This document shows, piece after piece, positions 15,667-24,366 of a stretch of 52,313 nt of DNA (position 1 is the first letter of the stretch; every line of letters begins with the position of its first letter). The position numbers were made by a program, and so were the translations under genes. The stretch comes from Acidobacteriaceae bacterium (GTDB lineage: Bacteria; Acidobacteriota; Terriglobia; Terriglobales; Acidobacteriaceae). Below the pieces are notes generated by a model. It did not search any database, was not told the origin of the DNA, and saw nothing but the letters and a program-made list of their open reading frames with translations. Location of the stretch: NCBI GenBank assembly GCA_003170825.1, contig PMYL01000033.1, positions 142 to 52,454 on the forward strand, given 5' to 3'.

Positions 15667-16073
15667 AAAAACGACTGCAGAATGAGCGTTGCGGCCACCT
15701 GATCGACCACCCTTCGGTGCTCCTGGCGAGCGTGGCCGGCCTCATACAGCATCTGGTGGGCCTCGCGGGTGGTCAGCCGCTCATCCCACAGGTGAATGGG
15801 CAGGCCTGTCAGCTCGCCCAGTTCGGCGGCAAAGGCCTGGGTCTTCGAAGCCTGGGGACTCAGCTCGCCGGAGAGGTGCACGGGATTGCCCACCACGATG
15901 CCCGCCACGCCGAACCGCCGGCAAAGCCGCGCCAGCGAACGCAAGTCCTCGCGCGGGTTGTGCCGCCGCTCCAGCGTAAGCACCGGCTGCGCCGTCAGCC
16001 CCAGCTCGTCCGACACAGCCACCCCGATGCGGCGGCTGCCGACGTCGAGGCCGAGATAGCGAACAGCTTCCAG
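15639..16073 (-). CDS. ruvX: RuvX/YqgF, pre-16S rRNA nuclease, apparent CTG start
   Basis: The frame contains the whole YqgF core: RYLGLDVGSRRIGVAVSDEL with the first acidic residue, GIVVGNPVHLSGELSPQASK, and the C-terminal LWDERLTTREAHQML and VVDQVAATLILQSFL. YqgF is an RNase H-like enzyme that trims the 5' end of pre-16S rRNA. An internal GTG at 16022 would remove the first strand and catalytic Asp, and a stop at 16095-16097 blocks extension. The only start-like codon that keeps the domain is CTG at 16073, seven bases after AGGAG. That gives 144 residues, close to the usual 138. The C-terminus comes from a heptad repeat. Confidence 0.85.
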   Translation of the reverse strand: MEAVRYLGLDVGSRRIGVAVSDELGLTAQPVLTLERRHNPREDLRSLARLCRRFGVAGIVVGNPVHLSGELSPQASKTQAFAAELGELTGLPIHLWDERLTTREAHQMLYEAGHARQEHRRVVDQVAATLILQSFLEQGTGNRE

Positions 16074-16584
16074 CTTTTTGCTCCTGCTTCCAGCTTATCT
16101 CCTTGATTGAGCGGGCTTTCAAAAAGCTCGAAAATGAGGCCTTTGGGGGGTTAAAAGGGCACTTTTTAGGGCTAAAAATGGGCAAAATCGGGGGTTTGCA
16201 GTTACTGATTCGTGAACAGGGCAAAAATGCAAGCTATTGATGCCATGCGAGTTACAAGCAATGTGAGGGTGAAATCATGGCCTTCACAGGGTAGGGGGGC
16301 GGGGGGTACCCCATTTGCCTCCCTAAACGCCGGCCGGATGGAACCCGGCCTGAGTTCAAAGTAGCAGAATGCAGGAAATAATCTGCAAGGGACTGGCCGT
16401 CCAGGCGGGCGGCGCTTGCGCGCCATGTGGTTCGTGGTTTCCCAGGTCCGAGAATCCGGAGCTGGGGCATCCAGCCACCCGGCGCCAGAGGAATAATCAT
16501 GATTTACACCCACCGATTTATATGCGCGCTGTGTATTCATTTGCGCGATACTGGAATCAAGGTTGCCTAGGGAGGGGCGGATCG
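16074..16584. other. Intergenic region, GC switch into accessory stretch
   Basis: 511 bp between ruvX and the Ser/His-rich peptide gene. The decamer AGCTGGAAGC occurs twice within 30 bp just before ruvX. G-rich runs lie near 16292-16310. I see no convincing gene; the frame from 16202 to 16540 on the minus strand lacks a ribosome-binding site and any familiar sequence. Confidence 0.4.
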
Positions 16585-16881
16585 ATGAAATTCACGAGAT
16601 TTGTCATCCTCAGCTTACTCGCTTTTCTGGTGCCGCTGAACGGCAACGCTAAGGGTACCTACGTCTCCAGAAGCACATATAGTTCGCATTCGTCGAGCAC
16701 GCATAGTTCCCATTCGACGGGTACACGTGCCTCGCATTCGTCGCGTCCTTACTATGGCGGCGGCAAGCACACCGAATCCCACGGAGGGCAGTACCCTGGT
16801 TCTACAAATGAACACCACAAGAATGGGCACTACCGCAGCCCTGTGACCGGGCAAGACCAATATGGGAAACATAAGCCGTAG
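16585..16881 (+). CDS. Small secreted Ser/His/Gly-rich protein (98 aa)
   Basis: A clear signal peptide (MKFTRFVILSLLAFLVPLNG, cleavage near GNAKG) is followed by about 75 residues dominated by Ser, His, Thr and Gly (SSHSSSTHSSHSTGTRASHS, then HTESHGGQYPGS). The mature peptide is very likely unstructured and, given about a dozen histidines, could bind metal ions. AGGGAGGGG lies a few bases upstream of the ATG, which fixes the start within a longer open frame. No family recognised; related small peptides appear in other acidobacteria as hypothetical proteins, to my recollection. Base composition is AT-richer than the flanking housekeeping genes. Confidence 0.75.
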   Translation: MKFTRFVILSLLAFLVPLNGNAKGTYVSRSTYSSHSSSTHSSHSTGTRASHSSRPYYGGGKHTESHGGQYPGSTNEHHKNGHYRSPVTGQDQYGKHKP

Positions 16882-16985
16882 CACCTATATCATGGCACCC
16901 GGCGAATAGATTGCGAATTGCGTGCTAAACTGTCACCAACTATCATTGGGTTCAAATCGTTCAGCTTTGCCAGTGTGGGGACCAA

Positions 16986-17681
16986 ATGCAAGCAATTTCT
17001 TTTGCCTTTCCTTTCAGACCAACATTCCGGCGCTTGGACCTAGAAAAACGCTGGTGGCATCGCCTTGGCGTTGTCATCTTCTTTTTAGTGCTGCTTGGCA
17101 CTGCCTTTTTCACTATATGGGTGGTCTACTCAGTGTTTGCCCCGCAAATAACCACGATGCCGGATGTTCAAGTTGGTGACATTTTCGACCAAGTGGCCGC
17201 TGAAAAACAACAGAATGCCCCCAATACTCCTTCCGGGACAATGATGGGATGGGATGCGCAAGGCAATCCGATTGATGCGCAGGGTAATCCGATCCGCCAA
17301 CCGCAAATAATTCCGCCGCCGCCTTCCGGGACGATTGTTAAGAATGACCCGTATGCCCCTTACGGCGGGCATATTGTTAAGCAACCGGCAACTGGCGCTC
17401 CAATTTTCGACATGAGCAAAGCTGTGCCCATCGAGAGTACATACAAGCCGTTAGATAAGACAATTCAAATGCCGGATGGTTCAACATCACGTTTTGCTGG
17501 TACTGTGTCCGATGATTCAATCAAAGCGCAGTGGAGGCATTCAAAGACTCGCCAAACACTGAAGGCAATGACATGGGCAGCACTAATCACCATTGTCGTC
17601 GCACTCTTCATCAGCTACCTCTTACAGGCTACATACAGAGCGTTGCTGTATGTGATTTATGGGAGTATAGTTCGTGCATAG
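16986..17681 (+). CDS. Two-helix membrane protein, unknown (231 aa)
   Basis: Not recognised. One hydrophobic helix lies near residues 27-52 (VVIFFLVLLGTAFFTIWVVY) and a second near 195-225 (AALITIVVALFISYLLQATY). Between them is a soluble loop of about 140 residues rich in Pro, Gly, Asn and Gln, with two short repeats, AQGNPIDAQGNPIRQPQ and PPPPSGTIVKND. The ends are basic, so both termini are probably cytoplasmic with the loop outside. The coding sequence is noticeably AT-richer than the surroundings, and the gene follows the small secreted protein on the same strand by about 100 bp. Probably acquired. Confidence 0.7.
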   Translation: MQAISFAFPFRPTFRRLDLEKRWWHRLGVVIFFLVLLGTAFFTIWVVYSVFAPQITTMPDVQVGDIFDQVAAEKQQNAPNTPSGTMMGWDAQGNPIDAQGNPIRQPQIIPPPPSGTIVKNDPYAPYGGHIVKQPATGAPIFDMSKAVPIESTYKPLDKTIQMPDGSTSRFAGTVSDDSIKAQWRHSKTRQTLKAMTWAALITIVVALFISYLLQATYRALLYVIYGSIVRA

Positions 17682-17710
17682 AATTGAGCTATTATGAAAA
17701 AAGACAAGCC

Positions 17711-17818
17711 GGGTGCCCCAGGTCTGGATTTTCAGACCTGAGATTCCACCGATTCCCGACTTGTCGAAGATGGAGAGTCGAGGTCTCCCATGTCTCACAG
17801 GCGAGACATGGGGCACCC
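17711..17818. repeat. Palindromic repeat element with terminal inverted repeats
   Basis: GGGTGCCCC (17711-17719) and GGGGCACCC (17810-17818) are perfect 9-bp terminal inverted repeats. Inside are two more perfect hairpins: CAGGTCTG/CAGACCTG (17719-17740) and CCCATGTCTC/GAGACATGGG (17787-17812). A partial further copy (CAGACATGGGCCACCC) follows at 17837-17852. It fills the gap between two convergent genes and has no coding capacity. Confidence 0.8.
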
Positions 17819-17857
17819 AATCATTTGTGGATGGTCAGACATGGGCCACCCGCCGAC

Positions 17858-19669
17858 CTATTTCTTGAAGCGATCCGCCATCGATGCCGCCAGAACCGTC
17901 GCCTGTACCCAACCCCACACAATCAGAAACCAACGCCAGAAATTCAACCAACCATAGGTACTTATGAAATACAGCCAGCTTAGGCGGGGAAACCAGGGCT
18001 GGCAAAACTCGGGTCTGGGATTGGGCGTCCACCTGTCGTCCATCCCCAGCTTTACCGGCGGGAGGGCATTCTCCAGCGTGTAGACGAAGGGCTGATATTT
18101 CGTATAATGCGGCGATACCGGCTTGACCTCGCCGCTATCCTTGACCGCGTTGGGCAGCAAGCGCACCGTCTCGATCATTGCTTGTTTTGTGCCGCCCCAG
18201 GTAAAGATGCTTGTGCCGATCAATAGCGTGAGCGCAATCGAGTAGCAGATGCGCAGAGGATTCTCCTCCAGCCGCGCAAATAATATCTTCAACCATCGCC
18301 AGGGAATCCAGCTCTTCTGCGCCTGCAAACAGCGGAAGCGGAAGAGAACGTACTTGGCCCCTTTGCGGTCGCCCTTCCTCTCCAGCAAATCCCGAAGCTG
18401 CATCCACGGCTGAGGCTTTTCGCGCACTTTATCCGGCTGTAACATGAGCCACTCAATGCGTTCCTTAGCGTTAAGTGGGAGACCAGACCCAACGGTGTGA
18501 CTTATGATCTGTTCTTCGGATACTCGCGGGTGAAGGGTTAACTCCTCATACGCCAGTCCGTCCAGGATAAGACGCCCGGGGTGAGGCCAACTCCCCCGGT
18601 CGTCGCGCAGGTTTTTCACCGTAGCGCCAGTCATGTCTAGATCGGCCTCTCCCGGCTCCTGAATACCCATCCAAAACATATCCCCGGTGAGACGCAGATT
18701 ACGGCAATTGATTTTAGTTGTCTTCGCGCCGAGAAAGTCTAGATCCCCACCAACCTGCAAGCCCGGCAGGTGTATCGCGCCGTTGGACTCGAAACCGCCG
18801 ATTAGATAAACATCGCCTCCTATCTCGGCGCCATCCGCGCTGAGCGCATCTCCCTCCATCACTTTTAGCTGTGCGCCTATACACTCCAAATTGCCCTTAA
18901 TCTTCGCACCCAGCAGGCGAATCTCGCCGCTGGACTCGAAACGCTCGCGTAGAAAGACACCTCCTCCTATCTGGGCACGATCCACAGTGAGCGCACATCC
19001 CGATGTCACCTTTAGCTCCGCGCCCGAGCAATCCAAATTGTCCTTGATCTTCGCGCCCGTCAAGCGGATTTTGCCATTAGACTCGAAACCCTTGCGAAGA
19101 AAGACGTCGCCCCCGATCTCCGCACCATCCGCGCTGAGCGCATTTCCCTCTGTCACCTTCAGTTTCGCGCCTGAGCAATCCAAGTAGCCCTTGATCTTTG
19201 CGCCCAACAGGCGAATCTCGCCTGAGAAACTGCTCCCCTGGAGGAAGAGTTGACCATGTACATCAATTCCGTCTGCTCTGATGCCTCTGTCGAGCGATGA
19301 GTCGAGGAGGAATATGCCTCTGGTCTCCGCGAACAGGAGGTTGATTTCACTTTTCATAGTGCAATGCTGGAAGTACAGGGTCACGCGTATGCGGCAATCC
19401 TGGAGATCGAGCTTGTCCGGCAGAGTAACGCCGAAGACACGCAGGCCCTTGGGGTCGATGTATGGCGCGGCCTCGGCGTCGGTGGCCAGCCAGCGCACAA
19501 AATCCGGACGGATCTCCGGGCGGAGCGCATCGGCTGCGGGCGGAATCGGGTCACCGGAACTGGCGGAGTCGTGCAGAACCTTCAACTCCGCGTCTGAGAG
19601 ATCGGAGGCGAAGCGAGCCGTCGCCAGTTCGATGAGCTTCGTTTCGCGGATTTGGTCGAGCAGGGGCAT
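17858..19669 (-). CDS. Membrane-anchored repeat protein with 49-residue beta-solenoid-like repeats
   Basis: A 603-residue protein in three parts. Residues 1-135 are a helical N-terminal region (LIELATARFASDLSDAELKV). Residues 138-330 carry about three and a half repeats of 48-49 residues, each with a core like GEIRLLGAKIKGNLECIGAQ, then ALSADGAEIGGDVFLRKGF, suggesting a right-handed beta-helix or pentapeptide-like solenoid. The C-terminal 250 residues include two hydrophobic segments (SIALTLLIGTSIFTWGG, then NFWRWFLIVWGWVQATVLAA). At DNA level the repeats have a period of 147 bp and are similar enough to recombine. Family and function are not recognised; a membrane-tethered scaffold is the simplest reading. 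It is nine bases from the divergent mltG frame. Confidence 0.75.
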   Translation of the reverse strand: MPLLDQIRETKLIELATARFASDLSDAELKVLHDSASSGDPIPPAADALRPEIRPDFVRWLATDAEAAPYIDPKGLRVFGVTLPDKLDLQDCRIRVTLYFQHCTMKSEINLLFAETRGIFLLDSSLDRGIRADGIDVHGQLFLQGSSFSGEIRLLGAKIKGYLDCSGAKLKVTEGNALSADGAEIGGDVFLRKGFESNGKIRLTGAKIKDNLDCSGAELKVTSGCALTVDRAQIGGGVFLRERFESSGEIRLLGAKIKGNLECIGAQLKVMEGDALSADGAEIGGDVYLIGGFESNGAIHLPGLQVGGDLDFLGAKTTKINCRNLRLTGDMFWMGIQEPGEADLDMTGATVKNLRDDRGSWPHPGRLILDGLAYEELTLHPRVSEEQIISHTVGSGLPLNAKERIEWLMLQPDKVREKPQPWMQLRDLLERKGDRKGAKYVLFRFRCLQAQKSWIPWRWLKILFARLEENPLRICYSIALTLLIGTSIFTWGGTKQAMIETVRLLPNAVKDSGEVKPVSPHYTKYQPFVYTLENALPPVKLGMDDRWTPNPRPEFCQPWFPRLSWLYFISTYGWLNFWRWFLIVWGWVQATVLAASMADRFKK

Positions 19670-19767
19670 CGGGGCTTTTGCCTTTCCACGGGGCTTTGCC
19701 AGTTACTCTACACCCTGCGGACCCCGCTTACCCGATACAATCAAAGGTAGAGAATCCGGGGGCGGAA

Positions 19768-20847
19768 TTGCCGCGTCTTATTAAGAGAAAGGTTACGAGC
19801 GGGAGAACGGTGCGCCGCAGACCGGGGAGCGGAAAGAAGAAGCGTTCTGGCGCGGCGGGAGTCTTGCTGGTGCTCTTTTTCGTAGTGCTTACTGCGGTCG
19901 GCGCAGCGGCCTGGCTGGTCCTGGCGCCGTTCGGGCCGAACCAGGAGACGTTTGTCGAGCTGGCGCCGGGTTCTTCCACGGCGCGCATCGGCCAGGAACT
20001 CGAGTCGGCCGGCATCGTCCGCAGCCGGTTTGCCTTCGATGGGATGCGCTGGTGGAAGAGGGGAACGCTCAAGGCCGGCGAGTACCGCTTCGATCACCCG
20101 GTCGCGGCTACCGAGGTCTATGCGCGGATTGCGCGCGGGGATGTTTTTACCAGGACAGTAACCATTCCGGAGGGCGCGAGCATCTTTGACATTGCCGCCC
20201 GCCTGGAACAGGCGGGGCTTGGCGTCCGGCAGGGTTTTCTGGACGCGGCGATGAAGCAGGTAAAGCTGGTGGCCGATATGGACCCCGGCGCCAGGAGCCT
20301 GGAGGGCTACCTGTTTCCGGACACCTATCATTTTGCCCGCAAGGCGAGCCCGGCGCAGATTGCCGCCGCGATGGTCCGGCGCTTCCGCGCGGTGGCCGGC
20401 CAATTGGGATTGAAGGAGAACATGCACGCAGTGGTGACCATGGCTTCGCTGGTGGAGCGGGAGACGGCGGTGGATGCGGAGCGGCCGCTGGTGGCCGGCG
20501 TCTTTCAAAACCGGCTGGCCAAAAAAATGCCGCTGATGACCGACCCCGCCGTCATCTACGGGCTGGAGCTCGAGGGCCGCTGGCGGGGCGCGATCTACCA
20601 GAGCGATTTGAGCCACGATACCGCTTACAACACCTATCTGCACACCGGTTTGCCGCCGGGCCCGGTGGCGAACCCCGGCGCAAGGTCGCTGCGCGCGGCC
20701 ATGGAGCCTGCGAAAACGGATTATCTCTATTTCGTGGCCGCCGGGGCCAATCCCCAGGGGCGGTCGCTCTTTGCTCGCACCCTGGACGAGCATGATCGCA
20801 ACGTCACCGGCTACCGTCACGCCGTGAAGAAGGCAGGTAGCCGGTGA
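19768..20847 (+). CDS. mltG: Endolytic murein transglycosylase MltG (YceG)
   Basis: After a basic stretch (KKKRSG) comes one membrane helix (VLLVLFFVVLTAVGAAAWLV), then a LysM-like region and the YceG domain: LEGYLFPDTYHFARKASPAQ, then TMASLVERETAVDAERPLVA with the catalytic glutamate (about E230), and MTDPAVIYGLE, YNTYLHTGLPPGPVANPG. MltG cleaves nascent glycan strands at the inner membrane and is thought to set their length. The start is uncertain: TTG at 19768 or GTG at 19810 both lie before the basic region; the far upstream TTG at 19678 is unlikely. The next gene overlaps its stop by four bases (GTGA), so the two form one unit. Confidence 0.93.
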   Translation: MPRLIKRKVTSGRTVRRRPGSGKKKRSGAAGVLLVLFFVVLTAVGAAAWLVLAPFGPNQETFVELAPGSSTARIGQELESAGIVRSRFAFDGMRWWKRGTLKAGEYRFDHPVAATEVYARIARGDVFTRTVTIPEGASIFDIAARLEQAGLGVRQGFLDAAMKQVKLVADMDPGARSLEGYLFPDTYHFARKASPAQIAAAMVRRFRAVAGQLGLKENMHAVVTMASLVERETAVDAERPLVAGVFQNRLAKKMPLMTDPAVIYGLELEGRWRGAIYQSDLSHDTAYNTYLHTGLPPGPVANPGARSLRAAMEPAKTDYLYFVAAGANPQGRSLFARTLDEHDRNVTGYRHAVKKAGSR

Positions 20848-21731
20848 ACGCTCGCCTTCGACCCATTGCAGCCGGAGCCCTGCTTCTTCCGCTCCTGCTT
20901 TCCGGTTGTTCCCTTTTGCCTACGACGCGCAAGTTGCCCGTGCCCAAGGCGCCGTCGATTATCCAGACGGTCGCGCCGGAGGATCTGGTTGCTCGTCTCA
21001 ATGAGCGCTGGGCCGCGCTCGAAAGCCTGACAGTCACCGTCGAGATTCAGGCCAGCGAAATCAAGAGCAAGGAAGGCATAGCCAAGGGGTCGCCCACTTT
21101 TCGCGGCCATATCCTGATGCGCAAGCCCGGGATGCTGCGGGTGCTGGGATTTTATCTCGGCGTGAAAGCCTTCGACACGGCCAGCGACGGCAAGAACTTC
21201 ACGCTGTATATGCCAACCAAGAACAAGGCAGTCAAGGGATCCAACGCGCTGAAGAAGAAGTCGGTCAATTCGTTCGAGAACCTGCGGCCAGGATTCTTTT
21301 TCGATGCCCTGGCCGTGCGAGGGCTGGAGCCGGACGATCTGTATTCAGTCACCGCGGATACCGTCACCGAGGAGGATGCGGCCAGGAAGCACTTCTATTC
21401 TGTGCCGGAATACATCCTGAACATCTCGCGCCGCAAACCCGGCAGCCAGGAGTTGGCGCCGGTGCGCGTGGTGACCTTCCATCGCGACGACCTCCAGCCT
21501 TACCAACAGGATATCTACGACAGCGACGGCAACCTGGAGACCCAGGTTTTCTATTCCGCGTATCAGAACTTCGGTTCCAAAAAGTATCCTTCCAAGGTCA
21601 CCATCAAGCGCCCGCTTGAGGAGCTGGAAAGCATTCTCTCAGTCGAGGATGTGAAGGAGAACCAGACGCTTACGGACGACCAGTTCGTGGTGAAGCTTCC
21701 CGAAGGGACCGAGATACAGCAGTTGGAATAG
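20844..21731 (+). CDS. Outer-membrane lipoprotein, LolA/DUF4292-like
   Basis: The N-terminus (MNARLRPIAAGALLLPLLLS) ends in a lipobox LLSGC, so the protein is lipidated at that cysteine. The mature 270 residues resemble the LolA/LolB or DUF4292 fold: LNERWAALESLTVTVEIQAS, then FRGHILMRKPGMLRVLGFYL, and DGKNFTLYMPTKNKAVKG. These proteins form half-barrels that hold lipids. The GTG start overlaps the mltG stop, giving translational coupling, which suggests an envelope role alongside it. Annotation as LolB itself would be going too far. It converges with the TPR-CHAT gene, with 32 bp between stops. Confidence 0.82.
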   Translation: MNARLRPIAAGALLLPLLLSGCSLLPTTRKLPVPKAPSIIQTVAPEDLVARLNERWAALESLTVTVEIQASEIKSKEGIAKGSPTFRGHILMRKPGMLRVLGFYLGVKAFDTASDGKNFTLYMPTKNKAVKGSNALKKKSVNSFENLRPGFFFDALAVRGLEPDDLYSVTADTVTEEDAARKHFYSVPEYILNISRRKPGSQELAPVRVVTFHRDDLQPYQQDIYDSDGNLETQVFYSAYQNFGSKKYPSKVTIKRPLEELESILSVEDVKENQTLTDDQFVVKLPEGTEIQQLE

Positions 21732-21763
21732 CGGCGCCGGCAGCCCAGCGTGGATATCGGGAC

Positions 21764-24334
21764 TTATCGCCTGGTGTAAATCTGAAACGGAGCCCAATAA
21801 AATGGCATGCGAAATCTGCTCTGCGAATGCAGTAAGGTGAGTTTGGCGCGGCGGAGCGCGACTGCGGGAGTCTGGCCGTCTTCAAGGCCCTGGTAGAGTG
21901 TGTCCATCAGGCGCGGCGTCGAGTCGTCGCTCACCTCCCACAATGCGCCGATGACGCTGTGCGCGCCGGCGCGCAGAAATGCCCAGGAGAGGCCCACCAA
22001 TCCCTCTCCCGCATAGGAGCGCGTGCCGCTGCCATAGCAGGCGGAGATGGTGACGAGTTGGGCATCGATGGGGTGCTGCATGATGTCGCGGGCGTAGAGC
22101 TTGAAGGAGTCCTCGCCGGCCGTGGAGCTGGAGAGGATGATGGCCGAATCCAGGGGGTCGGTGCGGCTGGCAACGGCATGAGAGACAAAATGAATATAGG
22201 AATACTGTGCCGGATTGCTGGTGAGATAGGCTGCTGGACTGGCTTGTTGCCCCGCGAACACGGCCACATGGCGAGCGCCGAAGTGCCTTTCAATCCGGGT
22301 CATCTCGAACCCGAACAAGGGGAGGCTGGGATAGTCCTGGCTGGGCGAAACCGGGTCGCCGAGCAGGAGCAGATTTCGGTCGACAGCCCGAGCAGGTTTA
22401 GCCGCGGCGAGCAGGTCCAACGACGGGGCCGAGAGCAGGGTTGCGTCGTCGATCCAGTAATGCGTGTCTGGACTGTGATCTGAACTCTGGGCAGGTTCCG
22501 GACCCGGGCCGGGAACCAGCAGTGTTTCAAAGTTCAATTGGCTCAGCGCTCCATCGGCCAGGATCATGACCGGGGCGTTGGGGCGGATGAGCTTCGCGGC
22601 CGGAGCTACAAGCAACTTATAGAGCGCCTGCCCATCCTCATTGCCGGCTTCCATAGGGTTCTGCAAGTCCAGAAGGGCCTTGCGGTAGCGCTGGACACGG
22701 GCAACAATCTCTTTCTGCGCGGGAAGCGGAATCAGCGCAACCTTCGCCGGCGTGATGGCCCACAGGTAGGACTGCTTCTCGCCGAGCCAGTAGAAGAGCA
22801 GCGTTGCGCCGGACTCTTGAGCGATCTGGCGGGGGTTCAGAGCCGCGGGATGGAGAGAGGTTTTGCTCTCGGCCACGCCCAGGCCTTGCGCCAGCGTCCG
22901 GGCGCGGCTCCGGTCGGCCGCGGCCAGGGCCTCATCGCTCCTGCCTTGTTCGACCAGGAAGTGGATGTAGTCGTCGTAGATCGGTGCGGCATTGGCGGCG
23001 AACGGAAGTCTCGAGTCTTCGTGTTTGAGCTCCGCCCGCGCCGACTCGAAGGTGGTCAAAGTGGTTTTGTACATCCGCTCCGCGGCCTGGGTGTTCCCTT
23101 CACTCTCAAACAATCTGGCCAGTTCATGTTCGGCGCCCAGGCGAATAGAGGTTTGACTTGCAGGGTCCTTCTCGACGGCGCGGAGGAGGTCTTCGGCCTG
23201 CGGGTACTGACGACGCGCCGCGGCGAGCTTTCCCTGTGCCAGCATCAAAAACGCACTCAGGCGATTGCCGCCTACGCGCTCGATCGAAGCTGCCTCATCG
23301 ATATAGGCGCTTGCTTCCTCCAGCTTTCCGGCATCAATAGCGGCAAAAGCAAGCTCCTCCAGACAGATAAAGATTTCTTCTTTGCTATCGATCCGCTTGG
23401 CCAAATCGAGCGCCTGGCGGTAGCTGAGTGCCGCGCGTGCCACGTCGCCTTCGCCCTGGCGAAGGTACCCTATATTCTCGAGCCATTTGATTTCATTGCG
23501 GACATCGCCGAGTTGTTTAGCGCTCTCTTCCGCCTCAAGAAATAGACCCAGCGCTCTTTCTGAATCTCCCAACTGGTAATAGGCCCAGCCGAGATTGCCC
23601 GACGCGAGCTGCACCAGATCCTCCGCGCCCAAGTCTTTGGCCGCTCGATACGCGGACCGTGACCAGTCCACGGCTTCGTCAAAATGGTCGATCTGGAGTG
23701 CGGCCCACCCCAGATTCAAGGATGCGCTCGCCTCCAACAAACGGTCATGATGGGCTTGGGCGAAGGAAAGACTTTCGAGAAAAAACTGCCGCGCCTCGAT
23801 GAGTTGCCCCTGTTTGCCGGCTAATATGCCACTCGCCCTAAGCACATCTCCACAGGTCGCATAGTCTGCGCTCTTGCAGAGGCGATCAGCCTGCGAAAGT
23901 CTTTGATCCGCCGCGGAAAGTTGTTGCTGATGGATCAAGGCAACGGCCTCGATCGTCAGCTTGCGGACGACCCCTTCCGGGTTGCTAGAAGTGGGGTACA
24001 TTGCAAGAATGCGCAGAGCATCTTCATACATGCCTCGGAAAAGCATGGCCTCCGCTTCCAGGAGTTGGAATTTTGAGGCCACTGTGGGATCGGCAATCTG
24101 GAATTGTCTGGCTCCCTGTTCGGCTTCCTGCTGACTATCGGCAAGTCTGCCATGCTGGAAGAGTATCCGGGCATGGTCATACGCAGCCTGCGCGCTGCCG
24201 GGGCGTGAGTCTTGCAGGGGAATCAGCAGCAACAGCACCAGCGCCCATGTGCAGGGGGAAATCAGGAGCCTAAAACTGCGGCGCACGCTGCCAAACCATC
24301 CCTGAATGCCCGCCGGAACCGAAGTAATATCCAT
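21764..24334 (-). CDS. Secreted TPR-CHAT protease
   Basis: An 856-residue protein. The N-terminus is a signal peptide or anchor (RRSFRLLISPCTWALVLLLL, possible cleavage at GSAQA near residue 50). About residues 50-470 are tetratricopeptide repeats (for example LGWAYYQLGDSERALGLFLE). Residues 560-856 are a CHAT caspase-like domain: its catalytic histidine lies in IHFVSHAV (about H719) and the cysteine in VTISACYGSG (about C766), followed by GEGLVGLSWAFLRAGAHSVI and ALWEVSD. Both catalytic residues are intact. The ATG at 24334 is preferred over in-frame upstream starts, which overlap the next gene. It ends the cluster sigma factor - anti-sigma - unknown protein - CHAT, all on the minus strand, and is separated from its neighbour by 32 bp. 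Substrate unknown. Confidence 0.9.
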   Translation of the reverse strand: MDITSVPAGIQGWFGSVRRSFRLLISPCTWALVLLLLIPLQDSRPGSAQAAYDHARILFQHGRLADSQQEAEQGARQFQIADPTVASKFQLLEAEAMLFRGMYEDALRILAMYPTSSNPEGVVRKLTIEAVALIHQQQLSAADQRLSQADRLCKSADYATCGDVLRASGILAGKQGQLIEARQFFLESLSFAQAHHDRLLEASASLNLGWAALQIDHFDEAVDWSRSAYRAAKDLGAEDLVQLASGNLGWAYYQLGDSERALGLFLEAEESAKQLGDVRNEIKWLENIGYLRQGEGDVARAALSYRQALDLAKRIDSKEEIFICLEELAFAAIDAGKLEEASAYIDEAASIERVGGNRLSAFLMLAQGKLAAARRQYPQAEDLLRAVEKDPASQTSIRLGAEHELARLFESEGNTQAAERMYKTTLTTFESARAELKHEDSRLPFAANAAPIYDDYIHFLVEQGRSDEALAAADRSRARTLAQGLGVAESKTSLHPAALNPRQIAQESGATLLFYWLGEKQSYLWAITPAKVALIPLPAQKEIVARVQRYRKALLDLQNPMEAGNEDGQALYKLLVAPAAKLIRPNAPVMILADGALSQLNFETLLVPGPGPEPAQSSDHSPDTHYWIDDATLLSAPSLDLLAAAKPARAVDRNLLLLGDPVSPSQDYPSLPLFGFEMTRIERHFGARHVAVFAGQQASPAAYLTSNPAQYSYIHFVSHAVASRTDPLDSAIILSSSTAGEDSFKLYARDIMQHPIDAQLVTISACYGSGTRSYAGEGLVGLSWAFLRAGAHSVIGALWEVSDDSTPRLMDTLYQGLEDGQTPAVALRRAKLTLLHSQSRFRMPFYWAPFQIYTRR

Positions 24335-24366
24335 TGTCCAGCGGGTATTCAGGGGAATCGTTCGCG

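Noticed and set aside
19741..20820. 359-codon minus-strand frame opposite mltG
   Set aside because: Shadow of a clear MltG coding sequence; Arg/Pro/His-rich without domain features.
22538..23545. 335-codon plus-strand frame opposite the TPR-CHAT gene
   Set aside because: Antisense shadow; the minus strand has catalytic CHAT residues and regular TPR units.
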